Of a stretch of DNA of 64,000 nt, positions 45,052 to 53,593 are shown piece after piece; within the stretch, counting starts at the first letter, position 1; each line of letters opens with the position of its first letter. The notes beneath the pieces are model-generated. The model did no database searches, had not been told where the DNA came from, and saw nothing but the letters and a program-made list of their open reading frames with translations. Source of the stretch: Azovibrio restrictus DSM 23866 (GTDB lineage: Bacteria; Pseudomonadota; Gammaproteobacteria; Burkholderiales; Rhodocyclaceae). The position numbers were made by a program, and so were the translations under genes. The DNA is taken from contig NZ_AUCH01000001.1 in the NCBI RefSeq assembly GCF_000429665.1, forward strand, positions 310,001-374,000, in the 5' to 3' direction.

Positions 45052-47355
45052 TCAGAACTGGTACTTGAAGCTGGCGCTGAAATTGCGGCCCGGCTGACCG
45101 TAGGCATCCAGGACCGAACTGCTGGCGGCGATGTCCCGCACGTCGGCCCATTCGTAGTACTTCCGGTCGAACAGGTTGAAGATGCCCAGGTTCACGCTGG
45201 CGTTGCGGCTGAAGTGGTACCAGGCCGTCAGGTCGAAGGTCTGGTAGCCGTCGGGGCTGTAGCGGCTGGGATCGGGACGGCGCTGCTTGCGCTCCACGAA
45301 GGTCCCGGTGAGCTGGGCCCCGTAGCGGTTCGCCAGGTCATAGCGCAGGGCCAGCACCAGCTTGGCGGGGTCGATGGTGTCCAGGGGCGTCTTCTCCCCC
45401 TCCGCTTCCTGATCCCCCTTGGCCAGGGCGAAGCTGCCCATGACGCTCCAGTGGGGCGCGAAGGCCCATTCGCCACTCAGCTCCAGGCCGCTGATATCGA
45501 CGCTGCCCAGGTTCACCGACTGGTACACCACCGGGTCGGCCACGGTGCCGCTGCCGCCCACCCGCACGTTGCTGGCGATGAAGTCCTTGTACTTGCTGTA
45601 GAACACACTGGCGCTGTAGCGCAGGGTCTGGCTGCGGCCCCGGACCCCCAGCTCCAGGGATTTGCTGGTCTCGGATTTGAGGTTGGGATTGCCGACCGAG
45701 GTGTAGGGGGTGGAGGCGGTCAGGTTGGTGACTCCGCCATTGACCTGGGACGGGGTGGGCGCCCGGAAGCCGTGGGAGTACTGGCCGAACAGGTTCCACA
45801 TGGGGTCCTGCTTCCACACCACGCCCAGCTTGGGCGACAGGGCCTGGTCCTCCAGGGAGGCGGGGGCCACGGCATTGTTGAGGCTGTAGAGCCGGTCCGC
45901 CTTGGGCTTCAGCTCGAAACTGTCGTAGCGCAGCCCGGGAATCAGGCTCAGGCGGCCGATGCCGATCTCGTCCTGGATGAAGGCGCCGAACAGGTTGTAG
46001 TCGGTATTGGGAAAGCTGCGGTTGGTGACGAAGGCCGAGCTCCCCGTGGTCACCAGACTGCCATTCAGGTAGTTGGCCCCCTCCTTCAGGGAACTGACCT
46101 CGGAACGGGAGAAATCCACCCCATACACCAGCCGGTGGGTCACGTCCTGGCCCAGGTGGCTCTCGAACTGCACATTGCCGCCCAGCATCTCCTCCTGGTA
46201 CCAGGTGGTGCGCTCCCGGGAATTCCAGGCGCTGGAGTTGCTGCGCGCCTCGTAACCCCATTGGGAGTTCTTCGACTCCTGGCGATAGAGACTGGCCTGG
46301 GCCCGCTGGAACCAGGGATTGTCCCCGTCGGTGTACTCGTAATCCACCTTGGCCAGTTCCCGGGTGATGTCATCCCTGGCCTTGACGTCAGTGGTGGTCG
46401 GATACATGGGGTCCTTGAACAGGGTGTAGATGGTGGTGTCGTTTTCCCGGTCCAGGTCTTCCAGGGTCAGCTTGAAGCGGTGCCGGGGACTGGCCTTCAA
46501 CACCACCTTGGCGAGCATGTAGTCGGACTTGGTGTCCTGGGGATTGGCTTCGGTGCGGGTATTGTCATGGGCGGCGTTGTCGCCGGCGGTCTGGGCGGCA
46601 TGGCCGCGCCGCAGGCTGGCCAGGAACATGCCCTCGAACATCTCCCCCCGGGCCGCAAAGGACGGCACCAGGGACCAGCTCTCATCCACCGAGTGGTAGC
46701 CCAGCTTGATGGCGGCCTGGGTGGACTTGCCCAGGGTGAGCAGGTCGGCGGGATCCTTGGTCATGAAGCTCACCGCCCCGGCCAGGCCGTCGCTGCCGAA
46801 CTGGGTGGAGGCGGGACCGCGCAGGATCTCGGCCCGTTTGAAGGCTTCCACATCAATGTAATCGCCCCGCCCGGCGGCGTAGGGACCGCTGCTGTAGCCC
46901 AGGGGCAGGCGCACCCCGTCGCTCTGCAGCAGCACCTGGTTGCCTTCCAGACCGCGCACGTTGATCCCCTCGTTGCCCCCCCGGCCGGTGCTGTAGAAGG
47001 CCGCCGAAGCACGGTTGGTCTGGGAGCGCACCGAAATGCCGGTCTCGTGGCGCAGCAGGTCCTTGATGTCCGTGGGCATCTCCTCCTCCACCTGGCTGGC
47101 CGGGATCACGGTCACGGTATTGGCCACGTCGTGGACGTCCTGCTCGGTGCGGGTGGCGGTGATGGTCACCTCCTTCATCAGCCCAGCCCCCTGGGCGTGG
47201 GCATCCTGGTCCGGCACCAGGGCCAGACTGCTGCCCAGGGTCAGGCCCAGCAGGGCCCGGGCCACGGACAGGGAGATCAGACGACGGGAATGATGAAAGG
47301 GAGGGCAGTAGCCGCCAGAGGGGCGGCCGCTCCCGGCACGGGGAATGGCTAGCAT
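45052..47355 (-). CDS. TonB-dependent haem/haemoglobin-type receptor
   Basis: A 767-aa outer-membrane receptor. The signal peptide ends near DAHAQ, followed by a TonB box region (MKEVTITATRTEQDV), plug domain (INVRGLEGNQVLLQSDGVRL, GPASTQFGSDGLAGAVSF) and a 22-strand barrel ending in FKYQF. FRAP and NPNL motifs of haem receptors are present (HGFRAPTPSQ, VGNPNLKSET), but the conserved His usually found between them is absent. I chose ATG 47355, 7 bases after GGAG. It lies between exbD and the CobN-like gene in one operon. Confidence 0.9.
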   Translation of the reverse strand: MLAIPRAGSGRPSGGYCPPFHHSRRLISLSVARALLGLTLGSSLALVPDQDAHAQGAGLMKEVTITATRTEQDVHDVANTVTVIPASQVEEEMPTDIKDLLRHETGISVRSQTNRASAAFYSTGRGGNEGINVRGLEGNQVLLQSDGVRLPLGYSSGPYAAGRGDYIDVEAFKRAEILRGPASTQFGSDGLAGAVSFMTKDPADLLTLGKSTQAAIKLGYHSVDESWSLVPSFAARGEMFEGMFLASLRRGHAAQTAGDNAAHDNTRTEANPQDTKSDYMLAKVVLKASPRHRFKLTLEDLDRENDTTIYTLFKDPMYPTTTDVKARDDITRELAKVDYEYTDGDNPWFQRAQASLYRQESKNSQWGYEARSNSSAWNSRERTTWYQEEMLGGNVQFESHLGQDVTHRLVYGVDFSRSEVSSLKEGANYLNGSLVTTGSSAFVTNRSFPNTDYNLFGAFIQDEIGIGRLSLIPGLRYDSFELKPKADRLYSLNNAVAPASLEDQALSPKLGVVWKQDPMWNLFGQYSHGFRAPTPSQVNGGVTNLTASTPYTSVGNPNLKSETSKSLELGVRGRSQTLRYSASVFYSKYKDFIASNVRVGGSGTVADPVVYQSVNLGSVDISGLELSGEWAFAPHWSVMGSFALAKGDQEAEGEKTPLDTIDPAKLVLALRYDLANRYGAQLTGTFVERKQRRPDPSRYSPDGYQTFDLTAWYHFSRNASVNLGIFNLFDRKYYEWADVRDIAASSSVLDAYGQPGRNFSASFKYQF

Positions 47356-47460
47356 CGAGTTTCTCCAGATGAACAAAGACAAAGCTCGCTGCCTGCCGGA
47401 CATGCCGGTGGGTGGCTGGCAAATTTTCAGATTCCGGGCGCCGGGGCCCGGAACGGGGAC

Positions 47461-47583
47461 TTACAGGGAACTCACCTCCAGGGTGAGGGATGGGGAAGGC
47501 AGGGGAAGCTCCCGTGCCTTGAGCTCGAAGGGCAGGCACAGGACCCCGGCAGCCAGGGCAGCAAGCGCGATGGAACGGATCAT
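47461..47583 (-). CDS. Small secreted peptide (40 aa)
   Basis: A 40-aa reading with an AGGAG 6 bases before its ATG, a signal-peptide-like N-terminus (MIRSIALAALAAGVLCLPFEL) and a short polar tail (PLPSPSLTLEVSSL). An ATG two codons earlier is also possible. It sits between exbD and the receptor gene in the same direction. I do not recognise it. Support is positional plus the RBS, so it could be a spurious reading in a structured leader. Confidence 0.45.
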   Translation of the reverse strand: MIRSIALAALAAGVLCLPFELKARELPLPSPSLTLEVSSL

Positions 47584-47723
47584 GGTCATCTCCTGGGTCA
47601 GGTGGCGCGGAGCCAAAGGCTGGCCAGGCGGCGCTGCAGGCCCGCCAGCCAGACCGAACAAACTGGCTGGCTGGACCGGAGAGGGCAGAGTTCCCCGGTG
47701 TGGCTGGCTACAAAGCAGGCTGA

Positions 47724-47755
47724 CTTTCCCGGCCCGGAGCCGGATTCCGGGAAAG
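47724..47755 (-). other. Hairpin in the exbD-receptor spacer
   Basis: A perfect 9-bp stem (CTTTCCCGG / CCGGGAAAG) encloses a 14-base loop that itself contains CCGG repeats. It lies 24 bases after the exbD stop and is not followed by Ts. It may set different mRNA levels for the energising genes and the receptor genes. Confidence 0.45.
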
Positions 47756-47778
47756 CCCTGCCTGGTGCTACGGGTTGA

Positions 47779-48207
47779 CTACCGGGCCTCCCCGGGCTGG
47801 GTCACGAAACCCAGCTTGGTGACCCCCGCCCGCTTGGCGGCCGCCATGATCTCGGCGACCCGCTGGTAGCGGGTGTCCCGGTCGGCGGAAAGCTGCACTT
47901 CCAGCTGGGCATCGGCACTGACCGCCGCCTGCAGGCGGCTTTCCAGCCCCTGGATGGAAGTGTCCGTGAAGGGGGTTTCGTTCCAGTACAGAACCCCCTG
48001 GGCATCGATGGCCAGCCGGATGGTCTCGGGCTTGGTATCCGCCGCCTGGGCCGAGGCCTGGGGCAGATCCACCTTGACCGCCTGGGTCATCAGGGGCGCC
48101 GTCACCAGGAAGATGATCAGGAGTACCAGCATCACGTCCACCAGGGGCGTGGTGTTGATTTCCACCATGGGGCTGGAAGAGCCCGAATCAAAGCTGCCGA
48201 ACGCCAT
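47779..48207 (-). CDS. exbD: Biopolymer transport protein ExbD
   Basis: A 142-aa TonB-complex subunit with one membrane helix (residues ~20-40) carrying the essential Asp24 in TTPLVDVMLVLLIIFLV and a periplasmic domain. It uses the proton gradient with ExbB to energise TonB. I chose ATG 48207, one base after the exbB stop; the longer reading overlaps exbB. It is the third gene of the tonB-exbB-exbD set. Confidence 0.95.
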   Translation of the reverse strand: MAFGSFDSGSSSPMVEINTTPLVDVMLVLLIIFLVTAPLMTQAVKVDLPQASAQAADTKPETIRLAIDAQGVLYWNETPFTDTSIQGLESRLQAAVSADAQLEVQLSADRDTRYQRVAEIMAAAKRAGVTKLGFVTQPGEAR

Positions 48208-48208
48208 C

Positions 48209-48976
48209 TCAGGCGGCTCCGCCGGCGGCCACGGCCACATTCACCGGACGCAGCTTGCTGCTGCCCTGGGGAGTCGGCAAGGGATGGCCGGTGGTGAAGT
48301 AGGCGTGCAGGTCATGGGCGAAAGCTTCCATGTCCCCGGTGATCAGGCGCAGGTTGCGCACGAAGGTGTTGTAGGCAAGCACCGCGGGGATGGCCACGAA
48401 CAGGCCGGCGGCGGTCATCACCAGGGCCTCCCCCACGGGGCCGGCCACCTTGTCCAGGCTGGCCTGGCCGGTGGCGCCGATACGGGCCAGAGCGTGGTAG
48501 ATGCCCCAGACGGTACCGAACAGCCCCACGAAGGGCGCCGTGGAGCCCACGGAAGCCAGCAGGGTGAGCCCCCCTTCGAGCCGGGCGGTGGTCCGGGAGA
48601 TGCTGTTGCGCAGAGCCCGGGTCACCAGCTCGCTGGCCGGCAGATGGGCATCCAGGTGGCCGCCCTGGCGCTGGTGGGATTCCAGGTGGCGGACAGCCCC
48701 CTGGCCCTGGGCCGCCATGTCACGGAAAGGCTTCACGGCTTCCAGCCGCTCCAGGCCGGCGCTGACGCTGCTGGAATCCCAGAAGGCCTCGAGCGCCTTG
48801 GGCGTCTTCTGACGCAGGGTCCAGACGGACCAGGCCTTGCCCAGGATGATGGCCCAGCTGGCCACGGACATGATCAGCAGCACGATGGCCACCGTATGGG
48901 AAACCGCGTCCCCTTGGGCCCAGACGGAAGCGATGTCCAGACCACTGGTGGCGGGAGTTTGGGTGGAAGGATTCAT
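48209..48976 (-). CDS. exbB: Biopolymer transport protein ExbB
   Basis: A 255-aa ExbB with three membrane helices: one near residue 25-45 (AIVLLIMSVASWAIILGKAW) and the paired pore helices around LASVGSTAPFVGLFGTVWGIYHAL and GEALVMTAAGLFVAIPAVLAYN. The long cytoplasmic loop and tail are typical. It follows tonB by 3 bases and probably serves the TonB receptor of this operon. It is distinct from the short ExbB-like protein at 40529. Confidence 0.95.
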   Translation of the reverse strand: MNPSTQTPATSGLDIASVWAQGDAVSHTVAIVLLIMSVASWAIILGKAWSVWTLRQKTPKALEAFWDSSSVSAGLERLEAVKPFRDMAAQGQGAVRHLESHQRQGGHLDAHLPASELVTRALRNSISRTTARLEGGLTLLASVGSTAPFVGLFGTVWGIYHALARIGATGQASLDKVAGPVGEALVMTAAGLFVAIPAVLAYNTFVRNLRLITGDMEAFAHDLHAYFTTGHPLPTPQGSSKLRPVNVAVAAGGAA

Positions 48977-48979
48977 GAA

Positions 48980-49690
48980 TCAGGACTCCAGACGGAAGGA
49001 AATAGGGATCAGGACCCAGGCGGCCACGGCTTCACTGCCGCGGCGGGCCGGCACGAAACGCCATTTGCGCACGGCGGCCAAAGCCGCCTCGTCCAGGCGG
49101 TTGCTACCGGAGCTGTGTTTCAGCTCCACGGTTTCCGGGCGGCCGGTGGGCAGCACGTAGGCGCGCAGCATGACCTTGCCCTCCTCGCCCATGCGGCGGG
49201 ACAAGGGGGGATAGACGGGGGCCGGATTCTGCAGGTAATCCGCATCGAAACGGGCTTCCACCAGAGCCCCGCCACTGGCAGGAGGCGCCGCCACCGGGGC
49301 AGGCGCCGGAGCCGGGGCCGCGGCCACAGGCTCGGCCTGGACCGGGGCCGGCTCCACCGGATTGGGCACCGGCACGGTGGACAGCGGCACCGGCCGAGCC
49401 ACGGGTTTGGGCTTGGGCACCGGCTTGGGCGGCGTCGGCACGGGTTTCGGAGGCTCCGGAGGCGCCGGCTTGGGGGGCGCCTGGACCGGCGGCGCCGGGT
49501 CCAGCAGGCTGACCTGGATGGGCATGGGCGGCTGAATGTGCTCCACCTCCCCCCAGGGCATCACGGCGGCGATCAGGACCCCGTGCAGAAGCACCGCCGA
49601 ACCCACCCACCCCAGACGCATTCCCAGGGAAGCCCGGTTGGCGTCGGAAGCATCGGCAACGGAGGAAAGACAGATGGACGGAGCTAGCAT
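48980..49690 (-). CDS. tonB: Energy transducer TonB
   Basis: A 236-aa TonB with one N-terminal helix (residues ~27-45, VGSAVLLHGVLIAAVMPW), a Pro/Lys/Glu-rich spacer (~55-140, repeated PPKPxP and KPVP units) and a C-terminal TonB domain (~150-235, NPAPVYPPLSRRMGEEGKVMLRAYV, WRFVPARR). It links ExbBD to the outer-membrane receptor. It is the first gene of the operon, preceded by a promoter overlapped by a Fur-type box. Confidence 0.95.
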   Translation of the reverse strand: MLAPSICLSSVADASDANRASLGMRLGWVGSAVLLHGVLIAAVMPWGEVEHIQPPMPIQVSLLDPAPPVQAPPKPAPPEPPKPVPTPPKPVPKPKPVARPVPLSTVPVPNPVEPAPVQAEPVAAAPAPAPAPVAAPPASGGALVEARFDADYLQNPAPVYPPLSRRMGEEGKVMLRAYVLPTGRPETVELKHSSGSNRLDEAALAAVRKWRFVPARRGSEAVAAWVLIPISFRLES

Positions 49691-49726
49691 GGATTTCTCG
49701 AAACTGGGTTGCCCTGGCGGCTAACA

Positions 49727-49746
49727 CGAATTATTCTCATTATTCG
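49727..49746 (-). promoter_or_regulatory. Fur box upstream of tonB
   Basis: CGAATTATTCTCATTATTCG is a near-palindrome matching Fur boxes (AATAATGAGAATAATT on the minus strand). It covers the -10 of the tonB promoter, so Fe-Fur would block transcription. Confidence 0.7.
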
Positions 49747-49767
49747 CAATCAGCAACATTTCGTCAA
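49739..49767 (-). promoter_or_regulatory. Promoter of the tonB-haem operon
   Basis: TTGACG and AATAAT are separated by exactly 17 bases on the minus strand, each matching 5 of 6 consensus bases, with the Fur box over the -10. The predicted start is about 40 bases before the tonB ATG. Confidence 0.65.
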
Positions 49768-49791
49768 CGTTTTTGTGCGGTCGCAGCAATC

Positions 49792-50778
49792 TCAACGCAG
49801 GGGAATGGCGCAATCGCAGCGGTTGACCTCCACCGTCACGTGCCCCATGCCCGGCAAGGCTTCCAGCTGCTGCTTGTAGACTTCCGTGCCTTCCGGATGG
49901 TGGCTGAGGATGGAGACGATGCAGCCCCGGGAATCCGGGCCCAGGCGCCAGATGTGCAGGTCCACCACCCGGTGGTCGGGACGGGCCTCGATGGCCGCGA
50001 CAATGGCCCGCCGGGCTTCCTCGTGATCCTCCGCATCCAGCAGGGTGCGCCCCGAGGCCTGCAGCAGCCCCCGGGCCCAGAACAGGATCACCCCCGCCCC
50101 CACCAGCCCCATCAGGGGGTCCAGGGCAAACCAGCCCAGGTGACGCCCCCCCACCAGGGCAACAATGGCGAGCAGGGAGGTGACCAGGTCGGCCATCACA
50201 TGCATGAAAGCCCCCTGGAGGTTGTGATCCTGATGGCCCCCGGCGTGCCCGTGATCATGGTGATGCCCATGATCGTGGTGTTGGTGATGGTGATGGTGAT
50301 GATGGTGCCCATCATGGTCGTCCCGCAGCAGCCAGGCCGAAGCCATGTTCACCAGCAGGCCCACAATGGCCACCAGCAGGGCTTCATCGTAGGCCACGGG
50401 GAGCGGCTGCCAGAGGCGCAGCACCGACTCCCAGGCCATCAGCACCGCCACCAGGGCCAGGAACACGGCGCTGGTATAGCCCCCCAGGGCGCCCACCTTG
50501 CCGGTGCCGAAGGTGAAGCGGGCATTGCCGGACTGGCGCCGGGCGTAGCGGTAGGCAAACACCGCAATGCCCAGGGCCGCCACGTGGGACCCCATGTGCC
50601 AGCCATCGGCCAGCAGGGCCATGGAACCTGTCCAGTAGCCGAACAGTAGCTCCAGGACCATGGTCACCAGGGTCAGGCCCACCACCCATTCGGTACGCCT
50701 TTGCCGCCGCACATCCCGGTCATCGAGAAAGTGGTGAGAATGCTGCCAGGGTGTCAGATCATGGGTTTGCATGCTCAT
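49792..50778 (-). CDS. dmeF: CDF-family metal efflux protein, DmeF-like
   Basis: A 328-aa cation diffusion facilitator with six helices. Metal-site residues lie in SMALLADGWHMGSH (helix II) and HVMADLVTS (helix V). The cytoplasmic loop IV-V is a strikingly His-rich tract (about 16 His near residues 175-210). The N-terminus (HDLTPWQHSHHFL) and FTFGTGKVGALGG match the DmeF Co/Ni exporter group. I chose ATG 50778, which overlaps the feoC stop as ATGA. This coupling to ferrous uptake suggests it removes metals (Fe, Co or Ni) co-imported by FeoB. Confidence 0.85.
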   Translation of the reverse strand: MSMQTHDLTPWQHSHHFLDDRDVRRQRRTEWVVGLTLVTMVLELLFGYWTGSMALLADGWHMGSHVAALGIAVFAYRYARRQSGNARFTFGTGKVGALGGYTSAVFLALVAVLMAWESVLRLWQPLPVAYDEALLVAIVGLLVNMASAWLLRDDHDGHHHHHHHHQHHDHGHHHDHGHAGGHQDHNLQGAFMHVMADLVTSLLAIVALVGGRHLGWFALDPLMGLVGAGVILFWARGLLQASGRTLLDAEDHEEARRAIVAAIEARPDHRVVDLHIWRLGPDSRGCIVSILSHHPEGTEVYKQQLEALPGMGHVTVEVNRCDCAIPLR

Positions 50779-50990
50779 TCCTGCCATTGATAGAAAACTA
50801 CCGGGCCATTGTTGCAATTGCCACAGGTCTTGCCGCAGCCGGCCGCCGTTTCCTGGATGCGGCCCTTGCGCTGCCAGTAGCCCAGCACATCCCGTACCAC
50901 CTCCGGGTCCGTGTCGAAGCGGGCCACCAGGTCCACCAGGCTGGCCTGGCCCCGCTGACGCAGGTAGGTGCGCAGCTCGCTGGGGGTCAC
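50775..50990 (-). CDS. feoC: FeoC-like [Fe-S] protein
   Basis: A 71-aa winged-helix protein of the FeoC family (SELRTYLRQRGQASLVDLVARF) with a C-terminal Cys cluster (CGKTCGNCNN, residues ~52-61) likely binding an iron-sulfur cluster. The start is GTG 50990, overlapping the feoB stop as GTGA; any longer reading is a shadow of feoB. FeoC regulates or stabilises FeoB. Its stop overlaps the dmeF start. Confidence 0.88.
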   Translation of the reverse strand: MTPSELRTYLRQRGQASLVDLVARFDTDPEVVRDVLGYWQRKGRIQETAAGCGKTCGNCNNGPVVFYQWQE

Positions 50991-53320
50991 AGGGCCTCCT
51001 GGGCCAGGGCCATGGAAGCCTGGCGCTGGCGGCCGTGACGTCCCATGAAGCCCAGGGCCAGCCAGGCCAGCACCGCCACCCCGACGATCCACAGGGAGGA
51101 ACTGAGCGGGTGTTCGGCAAAGGTCAGCAACTGGTAGCAGAGCACCGAGGTGCTGTAGCCAATACCCGTACTCCAGGCCGCCACGAACATGGCCCAGCGC
51201 AGGCCGGCCTCCCGGTTCACCGCCCCCAGGACCGCCACGCAGGGGAAGTACAGGAGGATCAGCACCTGGTAGGCAAAGGCGGAAGCGCCGCTGCCAAACA
51301 GGCGAGCCATGGCGCCAAAGGTATCCACGGAAACCTCCTGGGCCTCCGCCGCCGCTTCCACTTCCTTGACCTCGCCGATGTCGATGCCCAGGGGGTCCAG
51401 CACCTTGCCGGACAGCTCCCCGAATTTCTCGGGAATGGTATCCACCGCCTTGCCCAGCCCGGCCCACAGGTCAAACACCCCGGTCTTGGTGTCGACGCCG
51501 GCCTCTTCCGCCGCCACCTGGGAATACAGGGCGTTCAGGGTACCCACCACGGCTTCCTTGGCCAGCACCCCGGTGAAGATGCCCACGGCGGCCGGCCAGT
51601 TGTTCTCATGCAGGCCCATGGGAGCGAACACCGGCGTGATGCCCTTGCCAATGGCGGAGAGCACGGAAGCCTCGCTGTCCTCGTGGCCGAAGCTGCCATC
51701 GGTGCCGGCCGCATTGAGGATGTTGAGCACCAGCACCATGGGCACGATCACCTTGCCGGCCTTGAGCACGAAACCCTGCAGCCGGCTCCAGGTGTGGATC
51801 AGCACCCCCTTGGCGGTGGGCAGGTGGTAGGGCGGCAGCTCCATGACGAAGGGCGTGCTCTGCCCGGGCAGCAGGGTGCGCTTCAGGGCCAGCCCGGTGA
51901 GCACTGCCGCAGCGATACCGATCAGGTACAGAAGGAACACCAGGTTCTGCCCGCCCTCAGGGAAGAAGGCCACGGCAAACAAGGCATATACGGGCAGGCG
52001 GGCGCCGCAGGACATGAAGGGGGTCATGGCCATGGTCATGAGCCGGTCCCGCTCCCCTTCCAGGGTGCGGCTGGCCATCACCGCCGGCACATTGCAGCCG
52101 AAACCGACGATCAGGGGGACGAAGGATTTGCCCGGCAGGCCGATGAAGCGCATGAAACGGTCCATGACGAAGGCCGCCCGGGCCATGTAGCCGGAATCCT
52201 CGAGGAGGGAGAGGAAGATGAACAGGAAGCCGATCACCGGAATGAAGGTGGCCACGGTCTGGATGCCGCCGCCGATGCCCTTGGCCAGCAGCACTTCCAG
52301 CCAGAGCGGCGCCCCCAGAAGCTGGAGCAGATGCCCGACCCCGTCCACGAAGATCGTCCCGGCCACCCCATCGAAGAAGTCGATGAAGGCGCCCCCCAGG
52401 TTGATGGTGAACATGAACATCAGGTACATCATGAACAGGAAGATGGGGATGCCCAGCACCCGGTTGAGCACCACCTGGTCGATCCGGTCCGAGCCGGTGC
52501 GGGTCAGCCGGTCCCGGCGCTTGACCGAAGCCTGGGCCACCCGGCCGATGAAGCCGTAGCGGGCATCGGCCGCAATGATGTCGAGCTCGTCATCCAGTGC
52601 CTCTTCCACCCGGGCTCGCAGGCCTTCCAGGAATTCGGCATCTGCCGCTCCCACCAGCTTCTGGGCCAGCTCGTCCCCTTCCAGGGCCTTGAGGGCCACC
52701 CACTGGGGATCGGCCTTGGCCCCCAGACGGGGGGCAAGGCGGGATTGCAGCTCATCCATGGCCGCCTGCAGGGGCGCCGGGTAAGCGGGGCGCGCCGCCG
52801 GCAGGGCAAAGGAAACCTGGGTCACCAGGAAATCCTTCAACCCCTGGACGCCCTGATTCCTGGCCGCCACCAGGGTCAGCACCGGACATCCCAGTTCCCG
52901 GGCCAGGGCGGCCACATCCACGCTCACCCCCTTGGCCTCGGCCACATCAGTCATGTTCAGGGCCAGGATCAGGGGCACCCGCATTTCCAGCAGCTGGGTG
53001 GTCAGGTACAGATTGCGCTCCAGATTGGAGGCATCGACGATATTGACGATCAGGTCCGCCTCGTGGGCGAGCACATAGTTGCGGGCCACCTGCTCATCCA
53101 GGGAGGTGCCGCCTATCACGTCCAGGGAGTAGGTGCCGGGCAGATCCACCACCTCCACCTCCCGGCCCTGGTGGGTGAACGCACCGCTCTTCCTTTCCAC
53201 GGTCACCCCGGGCCAGTTGCCCACCCGCTGGCGGGAACCGGTCAGCGCATTGAACAAAGTGGTCTTGCCACAGTTGGGGTTACCGACCAGACCTATGGTC
53301 AGACGTTTATCCTGGCTCAT
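50987..53320 (-). CDS. feoB: Ferrous iron transporter FeoB
   Basis: A 777-aa inner-membrane Fe(II) transporter. The N-terminal G domain has GNPNCGKTTLFN (G1), WPGVTVE (G2), DLPGTYSL (G3) and LNMTD (G4). The membrane half has two Gate-type repeats (GFGCNVPAVMASR and the C-terminal LLYFPCVAVLGAV). I chose ATG 53320, which forms an ATGA overlap with the FeoA stop. Expression is under the Fur-type promoter at 54028-54056. Confidence 0.97.
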   Translation of the reverse strand: MSQDKRLTIGLVGNPNCGKTTLFNALTGSRQRVGNWPGVTVERKSGAFTHQGREVEVVDLPGTYSLDVIGGTSLDEQVARNYVLAHEADLIVNIVDASNLERNLYLTTQLLEMRVPLILALNMTDVAEAKGVSVDVAALARELGCPVLTLVAARNQGVQGLKDFLVTQVSFALPAARPAYPAPLQAAMDELQSRLAPRLGAKADPQWVALKALEGDELAQKLVGAADAEFLEGLRARVEEALDDELDIIAADARYGFIGRVAQASVKRRDRLTRTGSDRIDQVVLNRVLGIPIFLFMMYLMFMFTINLGGAFIDFFDGVAGTIFVDGVGHLLQLLGAPLWLEVLLAKGIGGGIQTVATFIPVIGFLFIFLSLLEDSGYMARAAFVMDRFMRFIGLPGKSFVPLIVGFGCNVPAVMASRTLEGERDRLMTMAMTPFMSCGARLPVYALFAVAFFPEGGQNLVFLLYLIGIAAAVLTGLALKRTLLPGQSTPFVMELPPYHLPTAKGVLIHTWSRLQGFVLKAGKVIVPMVLVLNILNAAGTDGSFGHEDSEASVLSAIGKGITPVFAPMGLHENNWPAAVGIFTGVLAKEAVVGTLNALYSQVAAEEAGVDTKTGVFDLWAGLGKAVDTIPEKFGELSGKVLDPLGIDIGEVKEVEAAAEAQEVSVDTFGAMARLFGSGASAFAYQVLILLYFPCVAVLGAVNREAGLRWAMFVAAWSTGIGYSTSVLCYQLLTFAEHPLSSSLWIVGVAVLAWLALGFMGRHGRQRQASMALAQEAL

Positions 53321-53577
53321 CACTGACGCTCTCCACAAACTTCCACCAACAGGCTGGCTGCCTCATCCTTGCGCAGGCTGAGGGAAAAACCCCGCACACT
53401 GATCTCCACCGGATCCCCCATGGGGGCCACCCGGGTCACCAGGAATTCCGTTCCCGGGGTCAGCCCCATGGACAGGAGCTTCTGCCGGTAAGCCCGGCCA
53501 CCTCCGCCCTCCCCCTTCACAAATCCCGCCACCCGGGCCGTCTGGCCGACTTTCAGATCCTGCAAACTGCTTGTCAT
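53320..53577 (-). CDS. feoA: FeoA-like protein (second copy)
   Basis: An 85-aa SH3-like FeoA protein (LKVGQTARVAGF, RAYRQKLLSMGLTPGTEFLV, GFSLSLRKDEAASLLV). Three consecutive ATGs follow an AAGG; the third, at 53577, has proper spacing. Its stop overlaps the feoB start. It is 16 bases after the first feoA gene. FeoA associates with FeoB. Confidence 0.92.
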   Translation of the reverse strand: MTSSLQDLKVGQTARVAGFVKGEGGGGRAYRQKLLSMGLTPGTEFLVTRVAPMGDPVEISVRGFSLSLRKDEAASLLVEVCGERQ

Positions 53578-53593
53578 CATCATCCTTTCAGGT

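Noticed and set aside
41341..47352. A 2003-codon open frame antisense to the CobN-like and receptor genes
   Set aside because: It is a shadow created by the GC-rich codon pattern of the opposite strand; the minus-strand proteins have clear domains, signal peptides and RBSs, and the antisense translation is low-complexity Gly/Gln/His sequence.
47584..47778. Cobalamin riboswitch before the TonB receptor
   Set aside because: Vitamin B12 receptors near CobN genes often have one, but I could not find the conserved B12-box or the GGGAA/GGTG core arrangement on the minus strand; only a simple hairpin is present.
50279..50310. Microsatellite-like GGTGATGGT repeat
   Set aside because: It encodes the His-rich metal-binding loop of the CDF exporter, so it is coding rather than an independent repeat element.
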